A stretch of DNA of 64,000 nucleotides from Tiliqua scincoides (lineage: Eukaryota > Chordata > Lepidosauria > Squamata > Scincidae), in contig NC_089822.1 in the NCBI RefSeq assembly GCF_035046505.1, forward strand, positions 125,422,807 through 125,486,806, in the 5' to 3' direction. Below are positions 22,412-33,728 of the stretch, piece after piece. Within the stretch, counting starts at the first letter, position 1. Each line of letters opens with the position of its first letter. Both the position numbers and the translations under genes were made by a program. A model generated the notes under the pieces. It was not told where the DNA came from. It ran no database searches and saw only the letters and a program-made list of their open reading frames with translations.

Positions 22412-22418
22412 TGAGTCA
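22412..22418 (-). promoter_or_regulatory. DDIT3: AP-1 site beside the composite element
   Basis: TGAGTCA on + (TGACTCA on the gene strand), 11 bp downstream of the C/EBP-ATF site in the direction of DDIT3. A functional AP-1 site (TGACTCA followed by CCC) is known in the mammalian CHOP promoter; here it also reads ATGACTCACCC. Confidence 0.75.
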
Positions 22419-22429
22419 TGCGGGGAGGA

Positions 22430-22437
22430 TGATGCAA
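22430..22437 (-). promoter_or_regulatory. DDIT3: C/EBP-ATF composite (amino-acid/stress response) element of DDIT3
   Basis: Plus strand TGATGCAA; on the gene strand GTTGCATCATCCTCCCCG. The human CHOP element reads ATTGCATCATCCCCGC and binds ATF4 with C/EBP. It lies about 350 bp above the first uORF AUG, comparable to the human position near -300 from the start site. Confidence 0.85.
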
Positions 22438-22749
22438 CGCCCTGGCAATGCGGGCGCCCTCGAAGGCGGCGAGGCCGAGGCCGAGGCTCGAGCTGTGACC
22501 TTGGGCCTTTTGGGCGCCCCTCGCTTGCCGTCCTCCTCCCCCCGCTCTCCTGCCCCGAGCGGCCTCCAACAAGGCCTAGGCCGAGCTACGTTCAGGCCAG
22601 GGAGGCCTCGATATCGACAAGCCACGCCCCCTTGCCCATTAAAGGGCCAGGCCTCCCTGGGGATACAATGGGAGAGTCTGCGCTGCTGAGGATGACACAC
22701 TCTGTGCAGTCCTGGAAGGGGAGGGCCACCCACACGAGGGCCTCCCAGT

Positions 22750-23085
22750 TACCTGGGAGCAAGCCCATTGACTACCATGGGTCTTACTCCCGAGTAGACA
22801 TGCCTGGGATTGTGCCCTCAGGCCACAATCCTTTCCACATTTACCTGGGAGTAAGCCCCATTGAACACAGTCAGACTTACTTCTGAGTAGACAGGCATAG
22901 GACTGGGCTCTGAGGCTGCCATCCCATCCACACTTTTCTTGGAGTAAGCCTCATTGACTATAATGGGACTGACTTTTGAGTAGACATGCATAAGACTGGG
23001 CTCTGAGGCTGCAGTCCTGTCCAAACTTTCCTGGGAGTAAGCCCCACTGACTCTAATGGGACTGACTTCTGAGTAGACATGCAGA
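22750..23085. repeat. Tandem array of four family A units, exact 93-bp period
   Basis: The motif GAGTAGACA starts at 22792, 22885, 22978 and 23071 (GAGTAGACA or the same in context), each 93 bp apart. Each unit alternates GGGAGTAAGCCCCATTGA and GACTTACTTCTGAGTAGACA. It sits just beyond the DDIT3 CpG block. Confidence 0.9.
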
Positions 23086-23466
23086 GGCTTGGGCAGTCAA
23101 TCAGGGCACCATTTTAATTCATCATAATATTGTGTTTCTAATAAGTAAAATATAAGGTGGACCCGGGGAGGCAATAAGATGGAGCAGAGCACAGACCAGA
23201 TCCTAAGCAAGTTTACCCAAGAAGAAGTCCCACTGTTTTCAAAAGAATTTGCTTCTGCAGTTTATTTTAGATTGCATCCTATGAATTGCCAGATTACATG
23301 CATGGTGCACAGAATGTAAAGGGTTGCCACACTGGTGCTACATGTGAAGGTCTGAAAAAAAGAGAACTAATTAAACGGACTTACTACAACCATTGCAATG
23401 CAGGAAGGAGTTCCATCAGAACTGGTCCTGGCATGACAAATTCAGACTAGTGGCAACTAACACAAG

Positions 23467-23747
23467 GCCCAATCCTAACCAATTTTCCAGTGCTGGTGCA
23501 GTTGTGCCTGTGGGGTGTGTGCTGCAAACTGTGGTGGAGGGGCAGTCACTGGGGTCTTCTGAAGGTATGGGAATAGGTGTTGTCTTTCAAAGGGGCTGCA
23601 CTGTGTCTACACTGCAGCTGGAAAGCTGGATAAGATTGGACCCACAGGCAGCTAAGACTACAATCCTATACACTTACATGGGAATAAGTCGTAATGAGTT
23701 GAGTAGAACCCACATCTGAATAGACATGCACAGGATTGCACTGTAAG
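23467..23747. repeat. Family B element followed by family A element
   Basis: Family B about 23467-23640 (CCCAATCCTAACCAATTTTC ... GGAAAGCTGGATAAGATTGG). Family A about 23655-23747. Confidence 0.7.
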
Positions 23748-23838
23748 GCAACTAAAGTGACTTTAAGTTTTGTCAAAAGTAAAGTCCCATTGCTTTCATG
23801 GCATATATCTTTAAGACAGCAGTGAAAATTAACTAATG

Positions 23839-24037
23839 GTGCAGTCCTAACCCCTTATGTGAGTGCTTTCCAGCACTGACCTAAGGGCAATGCAGCTCTG
23901 AGGTAAGGGAACAAACATTCCCTTACTTTGAGGATGCCTCCATGAGTGCCACCCAACTGCAGGATACAGCACACATCCCATTGGCACAGCTATGCCAGTG
24001 CTGGAAAGCACTGACATAGGGGGTTAGGATTGCACCC
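23839..24037. mobile_element. Family B element with long terminal inverted repeats
   Basis: Left GTGCAGTCCTAACCCCTTAT and GTGAGTGCTTTCCAGCACTG; right CAGTGCTGGAAAGCACTGAC and ATAGGGGGTTAGGATTGCAC. Close relative at 52425-52626. Confidence 0.8.
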
Positions 24038-24334
24038 TAAAACATTAATATCCCCAGATGCCAAGCCTTTTATATGGGAATATAAGCAAATGCAATTTTC
24101 AGCTAGCTAATTAGAACTGGAATGTTACTTGGATTTGTTGAAATGTCAACTCTCTGAGTGGCTGAGGCATTGCTTTTGAAGGACAGATTAAATTCAGAAT
24201 GATTGGAAAATCCACTGGACCTGTTATACCAAAAGAAGGTAGATATTTTTGAGTTTCACATGATTCTAGTTCTTATGTGGTATATGCCTGTGGTTTTCAA
24301 ATGTCTGCCTTCAGCAAACAACAGAGTTATCTAT

Positions 24335-24516
24335 GGCCCAAATCCTAACCCACTTTCTAGCACTGGCATAGTGGTGCCAATGGGACGTGTGCTGCATTCT
24401 GCAGTTGGGGGGCACTCATGGAGGCCTCCTCAAAGTAAGGGAATGTTTGTTCCTTTATCTAGGAGCTGCATTGCTCTTATGTCCGTGCTGGAAAGTGGGT
24501 TAGGACTGTGTCCTAT
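24335..24516. repeat. Family B element
   Basis: CCCAAATCCTAACCCACTTTC ends against GGAAAGTGGGTTAGGACTG. It holds the GCACTCATGGAGGCCTCCTC core. Confidence 0.75.
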
Positions 24517-24519
24517 GTC

Positions 24520-25190
24520 TACTTGTCTGCCCTGAAGCACCTGTGTATCCACTATGAAACCCCTGCATATGGTGTAAGACAAGGCAGTGTTCCAGGAGGC
24601 ACGCTTACTTTGTGCTAGCCAGGCCCAGTGTGTCTTAACTCTTACTGTGTGCAGACAGATTGCATGATAGAACATGCTCAACATCAGCTTTGGATTGCAA
24701 GGGACAAAGTGGTGGGTGGGCAGACAGGCCTTTTTTCAGGAAGCCATTGCAGATCATCACAGTGAGAAGCCCCAGATAAGCTCCCAAGGAACTCCAGCTT
24801 TTCCTTTAAGACAGTTTGACAACCACTGCTCTATGTAATTTGAAACTTGTGACAGATTTGGACCTGGGAATCCAGAGTTCAAATTCCATATTCAGATATG
24901 GTGACCACTGATATGCTCTTCTCTCTAAAAAACACAATTACCCAGTTATAAAGGAGACACACTTAATAACTTGCATCAAAGATGCTAGGAAAATGGTACA
25001 TCTTTATACACATTCAGGTTAATTAAAACATCCCTCCTTATAGAGTACTAGTGTTTTAATGTCTGGGATGCTTTAGAACTGCTTTCCTCGTTTCTCAGTA
25101 CCAACATTTTCCTCCTGCCCAGGACTCCCCTGAGAGTGGGCCCTTGGGCATGAAGCAACAAACTTCATCACTGTGTGCCTTTTCATGATT
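24520..25190. other. DDIT3-MBD6 intergenic stretch
   Basis: Possible right end of a hAT near 24815-24835 (GTTTGACAACCACTG). Nothing else recognised. Confidence 0.4.
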
Positions 25191-25314
25191 TGAGTCCACT
25201 GGTCTACTCCAAAGTGAGCCTACTGAGTCGAGTCATGCCCGTTACCATATTCCATCTGACAGCTTTTCCCAAGTGATTATTCCAAAGGTGGAGTTGTGGC
25301 TACTCAGAGACAGT

Positions 25315-25400
25315 CCCATTACTACTCAGAAGTAAGTCCCATTACAGTCAATGGGGCTTACTCCCCATTGACTTCACTTACTCAGATTGCAACCTTAGTA
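25315..25400. repeat. Family A element (rearranged copy)
   Basis: CTACTCAGAAGTAAGTCCCA then TCAATGGGGCTTACTCC, ending GATTGCAACC. Confidence 0.6.
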
Positions 25401-25924
25401 ACTGTTTTGAGTCACAGCCTTCTTGGTTTGCAAGACAGATTCTTGAAGCCCTGATGCAAGATTTATTCCTGACTAGGGTCACACAGAGTTTGTGGAGAAC
25501 AGGAAATTAGACCTTGATGCAGTTCATGGAACATGAGTGACTGGGCCTTCTGTCTGTTTGAAGAAGTTCCTACTATAATCAACAAATACGAAAGAATCGA
25601 AGGTGATAGTTGCTTTTGATCCACCGCAACCTACTTTTCATCCATTTTGCATGCTTGATGCTACATCTTTATGTGTGCAACTCCCCGCTCAACCCACCAT
25701 CAGGTTTCACAAGCTGCAGTCACCTGCTCCTAAAGACAGCAAAGAAGGTCCCTTTGCTCCCTTATATTTCTAAAAATAACTTTCATATTTACTCAAGAGT
25801 AGACTACTGTACATAACACAACAGGCCCACTGAATTCACTGCTACAAGATGTGACGACAGCTAGTCTGGATGGCTTGAAAAATGAAAATACAGTATTCAT
25901 GAGGGATAGGGACATCTACCAGCC

Positions 25925-26100
25925 ACACTAGCCGAATGGAGCCTGTGAGTACCAGATGCTGGAGACAAACAAAGAGGAGTGGGCTGCAGCCCCCATGTGA
26001 GCCTCACAGAAGCACGTGGCTTGCTGCTGTTGGACAGAGAACAGTGGACTGGGTGGACCTTTGGCTTGACCCAGCAAGGCAGTTCCTATGCTGCTTAAGC
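25925..26100 (+). mobile_element. CR1-like LINE 3'-end fragment
   Basis: CCTGTGAGTACCAGATGCTG..., CAGAAGCACGTGGCTTGC, TGGACCTTTGGCTTGACCCAGCAAGG. Similar fragments, with the TTCTTATG tail, lie at 59605-59740 and 62400-62545. Confidence 0.6.
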
Positions 26101-26189
26101 CACTTCTGCCCAATGTTGCATATATGCAACGGGCCAAATGTGTGCACCTATGGGGCAGGCAAAAATGGATTTTAATAAGAATCACTTTG

Positions 26190-26350
26190 CTGGATCAGGT
26201 TGAAGCACCAAGTAACTTCAGCATTGGTTCCAGCAGTGGCCAGCAGCCAGATGCCTTTAGGAAATTCACAAACCAAGTAGAGGCGAGTGCCCTCTCCAGT
26301 TGGCCAGTTAATAATAGTGGTTCAAGGGATCACATTGCAGCCTTGCATTA
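26190..26350 (-). mobile_element. CR1-like LINE 3'-end fragment, reverse
   Basis: CTGGATCAGGTTGAAGCACC and CCAGATGCCTTTAGGAAATTC are reverse-complement landmarks of CR1-type tails. Confidence 0.5.
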
Positions 26351-26432
26351 AGTTTTGGCCACTTCTTCCACTGTGGAGGGAGGCAACCTTGAGCTCTCTG
26401 GCCTCAGGAAATCCTGCATAGATCACAGGTTT

Positions 26433-27037
26433 AGATCCCAATCCTATGCATGTCTACTTAGAAGTAAGTCCCCTTATAGTCAGTAGGGAAGTGGTTCTCA
26501 CTCCTTTAGCACTTTTTAGAATGAGAATCTGTCAGGACCCACCAGGAGTGATGTCATGACCGGAAGTGACATCATCAAGCAGGAACATTTTTAACAATCC
26601 TAGGCTGCAATCCTACCCACCCTTACCCAGGAGTAAGTCCCATTGACTGTCATTGTTCAAAGCATCTTCATAGTAGTCTGTGACATTTCCCCACATGTAG
26701 TCACTTAACAGGGTAGCATCAAGTCTAATATATTAAAAATAAAACATTGAAATGAATGGGGGCCCACCTGAAATTGGCTCAAGTCCCACAGTTTGAGAAA
26801 CACTGCTGAGTCGGGCTTACTCCCAAGTAAGTGTGGATAGGACTGCAGCCACAGAGCCCAAGGCTAGGCAAGACCACTCAGAAGTCAGTCCCATTAGATT
26901 CAATGGGGCTTACTCCCAGGAAAGTGTGGATACGATTGCAGCATGAGAGCCCAATCCTATGCATGTCTACTCAGAAGTCAGTCCCGTTATAGTCAATGGG
27001 GCTTACTCCCAAGTAAGTGTGGCTAGGATTGCAGCTG
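26433..27037. repeat. Second family A tandem array (93-bp period) interrupted by a hAT element
   Basis: CTCAGAAG starts at 26877 and 26970, 93 bp apart; the unit before starts at 26457, that is 93 + 327 bp away. The extra 327 bp is the hAT described next plus its duplication. The array ends just before the second CpG block. Confidence 0.8.
26489..26805. mobile_element. hAT MITE within the family A array, itself holding a family A fragment
   Basis: Left end (AA)GTGGTTCTCACTCC, right GTTTGAGAAACACTG. A partial family A copy (GCTGCAATCCTACCCACCC... AGTAAGTCCCATTGACTGTC) lies at about 26604-26655. Confidence 0.7.
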
Positions 27038-27189
27038 CCATCAGCAAACCCAAGGTGGCATTGCTAGGACTGTACAGCTCCTGGCACAGTGTTGTGACTG
27101 AGACACACACACCTGGGGGCAGTGCCAGGCAAGCGATCCTGCGCTGGGTTTTATTCTACCCTTCACAAAAGAGCCTCCCTGTTTGCAGC

Positions 27190-28010
27190 CACCAGCAAGT
27201 CCCTCCCCGGCTGGGGGTGGGGGGGTCGGGCGGGCAGGCAGGCAGCTCGCTTTGCAGCGTGCTGGGAGCAGAGCAGGGCAGGGCAAGTCAAGGCACACAG
27301 CAGGCCGCCTGGGCAGAGAGATTCCTGCGGCGCCGCTCCCGCCTCCGCGCCGGGACTTCGGAGCAGCCCGAAGGGCCCGGGCCGGGTTTTACCCGGAGCC
27401 CCGTGCGCAAAGCGCAGCTCCTGCGCCCTGCGCGCACAGCGGAGGAGGACGGGAGCGGAATTCCCAGGGCTGTTCCCCCCCACCCCAACCTCCACCCTCA
27501 CCCCGGCCCCCAGTGCGCATGCCAGGGAGGAAGCTCCCTTGCTCTACCCCCTCCTCTTCCTGGCACCGAGTCCAGGGGGGGAGGGTGTGAGACAGGCACT
27601 GGGAGGGGGGTGGGGGTGGAGAGCACCCACGATCTCCCGCACCCTGACCCCCCTGGCCACCCAGCGCTCGCTGCAGGGGGCAGCAGCCGGAGCCCCCGGG
27701 GGAGGACACGTTGGAGCCTGCAGCTGCTGCTGGGGAGGGGGCACCATGAACCAGGGTAAGTGCCAAAGGGGGCCTGCCTGCCTGCCTGCCTGCAGGCACC
27801 CGCTGCTGGGTGGTGCGCTGGACACGGGCGGGGAAGTTTCGAGCGCCAGGAGCCGAGCCAGCCTGCCCCTGCAGCTCCTCTGACAGTTCAAACTTCTGCC
27901 GGAGTTCGGGAAGCTTTCCATCTCGGAGGGAGCGACTGCGCGGCCGCCTCCCAGCCAGCCACTTTCCTTGCGGGGGGGCGGGGGAACTTGGAATAAAATG
28001 TTGTTGAGCG
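27190..28010. promoter_or_regulatory. MBD6: CpG-rich block, probable MBD6 promoter
   Basis: GC-rich and CpG-dense with GC boxes, about 4.5 kb from the DDIT3 block. The ORFs here on both strands are compositional. It is the only CpG island upstream of the MBD6 coding exons on the + side. Confidence 0.65.
27600..27755 (+). other. MBD6: Probable non-coding first exon of MBD6 (start not defined)
   Basis: Inside the second CpG-rich block a strong donor GGG|gtaagtg-type site follows position 27755. The exon end contains ATGAACCAGG (ATG at 27746 in good context), which would be a leader AUG. The upstream limit is unknown; 27600 is a placeholder. Joining to the MBD6 exons is inferred from strand, position and the CpG island. 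Confidence 0.45.
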
Positions 28011-28861
28011 TTCCATTGGACCCCCCCCCCGCCAGCCTTTGCTGAGTTCTAGAACGGTGGGTTGCCCTGTGCGCCTTCCCCCCCCCCCCCTTGATTGGAA
28101 AATCCATACCCCACAAATGCTCTGGGGAGAGTAGGGCTGGGTTTGCAAGGATCGGGGCCCAAGAGCCCAAGCAGAGAAAGACAATGCTCTGATCTCTCCC
28201 CCCTCCTCTTTTTCCAGGCACCCAAAGGGCAGATGGTGGTTTCTTTGGGATAGGAGAGTGACCTGTCATAATAGCTCCAGTTCCCCACACCTCCCTCTGA
28301 GGATCTGCTCACACACATCTACAGGAACCTTATCTCTGGTCCTTGCCTTTGATCAATTTGTGGGTGGGGAGAGGACATCATATCCCAATCAGATTTTCCT
28401 CCCCTCCCATTGTCTCTGTGCCTAGCAGAAATGGGGTCCAGAAGTATTAAGGCCACAAAAGGGGACTGCTTTAGTGTAGCTTCCTGTACAATCCAGGCTG
28501 GAACAAGAGATGGCAGGACTCTCTCATGGTCCTTAGGGTGAGTCAGAAGCAGCACAAAAGTAGAATACACCTGTTTGAGAATTCCCACCCCCCACCCCCA
28601 ATAACAAAGTCCTTTGCTCCAGATCACACAACTGCCCTGGCTATTCCCCAGATTTGCTTGAATTTGCCCATATTTTTAGAAACTAGTATTTTTGTGACCT
28701 ATTCATTCCTTAAGAACTGACATAAAATGTGGAAGTATTTGGGTAATCAGGATAGGTGAAATACCTGCATAAAACTTTTAGATGGCACTTGATTCAAGCT
28801 GAAACTGACTGTAGCTTACATTGGATCCAGGTGGTAGTGACAACGTGTTACACATATACAA

Positions 28862-28937
28862 GGTGACCCAAATGTAGGTGGACAGTAAACAATAACATTT
28901 ATTCTACCTACCATCCACCTACTTTTGGATCACCCTG
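28862..28937. mobile_element. Tiny mariner-like MITE
   Basis: AGGTGACCCAAATGTAGGTGG faces CCACCTACTTTTGGATCACC; the two ends nearly meet and TA lies on both flanks. Confidence 0.6.

Positions 28938-28990
<53 letters not shown>
28935..28990. repeat. (TA)n(GA)n microsatellite
   Basis: About 18 bp of TA followed by about 35 bp of GA. Confidence 0.95.
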
Positions 28991-28992
<2 letters not shown>

Positions 28993-29098
28993 ATAGGTAA
29001 ATACTTGTCACATCTATTTGATCCTGTGACATTTCTCACAGTAACCTAGAGCACAGGATTGAGGCATACAGTAGTTACTGAAAGGAGTAGAATTTGAC

Positions 29099-29190
29099 AG
29101 CCCAATCCTATGCATGTCTACTCAGAAGTTAGTCTCATCAGAATCAGTGGGGCTTACTCCCAGGAAAGTGTGGATAGGATTGGGCTGTGA
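29099..29190. repeat. Family A element
   Basis: CCCAATCCTATGCATGTCTA with CTCAGAAGTTAGTC ... GTGTGGATAGGATTGGGC; one of the best single copies. Confidence 0.75.
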
Positions 29191-32100
29191 GTCTCTTCTG
29201 TTACTGCTCTGTATCATGACTTGGAGCAAACCCACAGCTATCCTCCTGTAGACATTTTTTGAAAATAGTAAAATCAGAAACTCCACCACCTACAGAACAG
29301 AACTCAAGTCAACCTTCTGTTTAAATATAATCAGAGCACACTCATGCAGTAGAACAGGATAGGCCAAACTTTTTATCCATACACATATGGTCGCAGTAAT
29401 TGAAAATACTTTATTAGAAAATCCTGATCACATCACTCAGCTTCTTCATCTCTAGCATAACTGTTTTGAAACATCTGGGTTTTCACTATCTCTGTATGGA
29501 TACAGGTTTTCAATAAATTCTGCCTTAGTTGTAGATCCTATATCTCCATGGATCCTCCATACTGTTCAATAGTTATCCATGTCTTTTGACAAGGAAAACA
29601 AAACCAGAGAAGCCTAAACATTTTTCTGTGTTCTGCATTTGGGATATCTAGGTTATCTTCTCCAATCCTTGGTTGTTCCTGCAGTGAGCTCCTAAGGGTT
29701 ATGCTCCACTCAATGCAGCCTGACCTTTAACTCTATCCCTAGTACCCCTAGGGGCAAGACTTCTTGGGTACTATTATAATCCCACTACAGTAATTAAGGA
29801 GGAAAGATTTTTTCATAACATGTTCAAGATACAAAAACACTTCCTAGTTTCTCAGGGAAGGTAAACACTATAGTGCAGTTTGAGAGGAGAGAAATATTTC
29901 CACTCTCAATCACAGCCTGGTCAAGTCCAGGGAACTAGTACTATTCTAACACATAACTTGTGTCCTCTCTTACAGCAGCTTCATATTAGCCCTCTGGTGT
30001 AATGTGGCTGTCTTGGTTTTTATAGTGCTTTGGCCCCACCTACTTCTGGCTCTACCAATGAGAATGGGTGCAGGTGTTGAGGCAAACCCTTGACATGTTA
30101 GTGGCTTTATTAACCCTCTTGTGGCATATTTTCCCTGGATTTCTGTGTTCTTCCCAAGCAGCTGTGATGCCAGCTTTTTAATTAGCCCCTACTCCCAAGT
30201 ATTTAACAGAGTTGATCTGCAGAATCAGTAAGTGATAATGCATATCTCCATGCTGCAACTCAACTTTCCCTATTGATTTCTGCGTTCCAGGCTTCTGCTA
30301 GCAGCACCAGAGCAGGGCAAGCTGTTCTTTTCCAAACCAGGTAGTAATCCTGGTGGTTGATTGCCTTTTGCCATCAGGTTTTTACTGCTTCAGCTAAGTG
30401 GCACCTGACCTACTACACCACTGCTGTCCAATCCAAGGTTCACTTGTTAGGCACATATTTCCTAACTAATATGTCAGGTTTGTAGATAACCACTCACCTG
30501 GCTGCCTAGAATGAGTAAGAATCATGTCTCGCTTACCAGGCACAGAAGCTTCTCAAAAATAAGTCCTTCCTTTCTTTTATGTCACAGATGGCTAGCAGTG
30601 GCCCCAGACTCTTTGTAGGTTGTTAACCCTCGTGAACTTATTTGCAAGGTGGCTGTCATCTTTCAGTTATTCAAACTTTTATTTTGAGTACTGGCATTGA
30701 ATGCTGGCACCAGTTGCACAGAAAGTTCTCCCACTGTGCACTTTCATGCCAACTCTGAAGTATGGTGCAAATCAACCCCCAAAAGAATGCATGGTGTGTG
30801 GAATGGAAGAGCCCTTTACCAACTTTGTGCTTTAGTTACCTAAGGCTGCTGCTTATTTATAAGTAAAGGCCCCTGTGCCTTTTAATAACTACTTAAGCGC
30901 TGGTGAATCAACTGGTAAAGCTTTTTGGAATGCTGCATTGATGGAGAAAAGTTCACTTGTTAATTTTCTGCCAATTCTTGCAGATCAAGCAGCTGGAGAA
31001 TGGCGTCTTCCAGACCAGTGGCTTGAGTCCTGAGTTTTAGTTCAGCTCTGGGCATTTGGTCTGGTCTACACATGCAGCAGAATTAGTTGACAGTGCGCTG
31101 AGGTGGTGGAATGTTTTATACCACTTCAGACTGTAGACAGGAGATCACGTGTATAAATGCTTCCCATGCATAAAAAGCTAGCACATCTGGTAGGAAGGTT
31201 TTAGTACAAGAGGGAGTAGCTGGGCCCTATTTTTAATGCAATGAGGGGTTTATATAGGGGAGCATTCAAACCCAAACTCTTCACCTGCAATTTGAAATGG
31301 CACAGTCCATTTTACCACATCATTCTGCTGCATGTGTAGCATAGCATGGAGACGGGGTGGGGTGTGCTGCACTGAGCTGAGACATGTTTCAGTATTTCCA
31401 GTATATTTGCCTCCCGACTCATCATTTCTCCAAAGGCACAAAAACTCAAAGCCACATCAAATGGCTTAGATTCCCCTTAACATGCCTTAAACCAACTTTT
31501 TATACTCATTACCTGGATAGCAAAAGAGCAGATTTCTCCCCCCCCCCAAACCTTTCAATGGTTGCTTTGGGGGTAAAGTGATGATTTCTAATTCATTGTA
31601 GTGGCTATGAGTACAAAACCAGAGCTTGGAACTTCTTCTCCAACATGGCTAGCAAGCATGTGATCTTGTGCAGATAGTTTATTGATTTGGAATAGTTATT
31701 TTCCAACATTTTTCTGTGGTGGCATTCAAAGAGACAGATGCATAATTTCCAAGTAAGTCTCCCATCCAGACCTAGACCTGCTTGATGTCAGCAAAGTGGC
31801 TGTATCATGTGCCCTCGGACCCTCTTCTGGTTTTATAAGCCAAGAACCTGGGTGTTTGCATGACTTCCTTCTGCAACTCAAAATAGTATGTGCTGTAATT
31901 TCAAGGTAATGAGAAGTTCTGCTGACCTATAGATAAAGGTGGGCAAAATCGGTTTTATTTTTTTTGCAGATTTCGGTGTTCTCCAAAGTTAGAAGTTCAG
32001 TATATGATTCTTAGTCAAAATTTACATTATAATTATAAATTATAATCGCTTTTAAAGTGTACTAGGTAGATGATATAGGTGGTATAGTGTCAGCAGATGC

Positions 32101-32410
32101 AGCCACAGTCATTGCCCATGCTCCTCAATTAGTTAATAAATAAAAACCTGAAATAAAATGGTTTTATTTTTTCAGATTTTGATGTTTTTTTAAAACAAGA
32201 AGTGCAGAAAGAGGTGCTAGTGCTTTTATTTTGTTATCACTGTTTTCTCCCACCTCTGCCTATATACTAGTACCTGATTGAAAGAGGCTAGCTTTAGAGT
32301 TCTAGCGTTAGCAGAAGTCTTTGGCCCAGATGGATCCTATCAGGAAGCCTATGGGGAATTGCCTTACTCTCTGTCCGCTACAGCCATGGCATGGTCTCCT
32401 CCTTCTGTTC
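29190..32410. other. MBD6: MBD6 leader intron, nothing firmly recognised
   Basis: Mostly A/T-rich unique DNA. Two related T-rich patches (about 31945-31990 and 32140-32200, with GGTTTTATTTTTT and CAGATTT) may be remnants of one element. Confidence 0.5.
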
Positions 32411-32413
32411 CAG

Positions 32414-32563
32414 GTGTGGGTTAGTGTGGCCATGGAGTGGGCCTGAGCTCACCAGACTGGGCACTGCCTGGACCCCTGAAGAGAGGCTGCTGCGTTATGA
32501 GTGCCCAAAGGGAGCGTGCCCACCCTTGACACCGCCTGCCGCGAGGTTTGCAGCCATGAGCAG
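32414..32563 (+). other. MBD6: Probable non-coding second leader exon of MBD6
   Basis: A 150-bp segment with a pyrimidine-rich acceptor (ctccttctgttccag) and donor CAG|gtaggag, lying between the CpG island and the first coding exon. Several ATGs and stops occur inside, as expected for leader sequence. No similarity recalled; supported by splice signals only. Confidence 0.45.
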
Positions 32564-33728
32564 GTAGGAGCCATCAGAAGAGCAGAGCTGGGATTAAAGG
32601 ATCAGCCAGCTGTTTGCCGTTTCACAGCTCCCTCCTGATAGAGTTTAGTAGGTCAGGGCCCTCCCAAGGAGCATGGGGAGGGGGTGGGGGAGACAGACAG
32701 CAGGGGATTGGAGAATGCAGAAACCGTCTCCCTGACTCACCTCAGTCCCCCTACTATTGCAGTCCTAGGCCTTCCGCATTCTTCTGATGCTTCAAGTCTA
32801 ACCTCTTTGCTATACCACTTTGTTTTCTTTTTTTCCTCCCCTCTCACTACTCCTAGTCTGTCTCCTCTCTTTAGTTGCTGTGCCCTGACTTGAAAGCGTC
32901 CCCTTCTTTCCAACCTAAAGTAGATCAACCTGTAGAGTAGAATCACATGGTAGAGTCTTTCTGGGAATACCCCTTCAGAGGGTGAGGGGAGATGGGACTC
33001 TCATCTTTTGTAATGCTTCTTAGTGCTTTAAAAAAAAATCTGTCCAATGAAGGGCTAGGCTAGATCTTTTCCACTGATGTGCTACTTTTCTTCATGCTGG
33101 TATTTTGTTTTTGTTTTGGGAGTGTCTTCTGCCTGTAATCAGAAGTTGTAAAGTCTCAGATGGACTCTGCTTCTGCTGATTGTCTACCTTGGCTCTAAAT
33201 GTCCCTCTTCCTAGGTCAGTTAATAATAAACTTCGCCCATGTATGAAAGCCTCTATCCTAGCTCTGATCTTACCTTTCCACCCTAATGTTGGTAGTATAG
33301 ACTCAGCACTGAGTTGTTTGGTCAGTCAAGACTATCCATGTGGGGTTAGGAGGTGTAGAGAGATGGCTGCAACATCAGATGCTACATTTTTTAGCGTGGC
33401 TGACATTCATTCTAGCTCGACTGGGAGAACATAGGCAGCCTTGCTGAAGTTGGTTACATGCCTTATTTTTCTGAGTAGAGGAAGTTTATAGCCCCCACAG
33501 CTTCCTAATGCAGGGAGACACGCTTCACCATTTTGACCTATATAGCTAGGCCGTACCATTCCAAGAATTGGCCTGAGCTCTAGTGACTATGGTTGCTTTT
33601 GCTCTTCCCTGCCCCATCACTGATGGATACCCCTAGGCTCCAGGTGCCTCCTGTCCATTATTGTATCTGGTATCAGCATATCTGAGTCCATATAGTTAAC
33701 CCTCCTTGGTGACCATCACTCCTTTCAG

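Larger units (their letters stand above)
21890..22640. promoter_or_regulatory. DDIT3: CpG-rich block at the DDIT3 5' end
   Basis: Very GC-rich DNA with dense CpG, in contrast to flanking introns. It holds DDIT3 exon 1, several CCAAT boxes (22204-22208 and 22258-22262 on +; 22229-22233 as ATTGG, so CCAAT on -), the bZIP-type sites listed separately, and GC boxes. Long ORFs in all frames here are a by-product of base composition. It could also fire toward MBD6, but I see no splice-supported exon for that. Confidence 0.8.

Noticed and set aside
21895-22572. 225-codon minus-strand ORF and overlapping plus-strand ORFs of 120-188 codons in the CpG block
   Set aside because: Low-complexity Arg/Gly/Pro/Ala frames open on both strands, as expected from GC content. 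Only the short part 22009-22086 has splice and uORF support.
27122-28290. ORFs of 248-266 codons on both strands around the second CpG block
   Set aside because: Compositional; no domain, and frames run through the likely MBD6 donor and C-runs.
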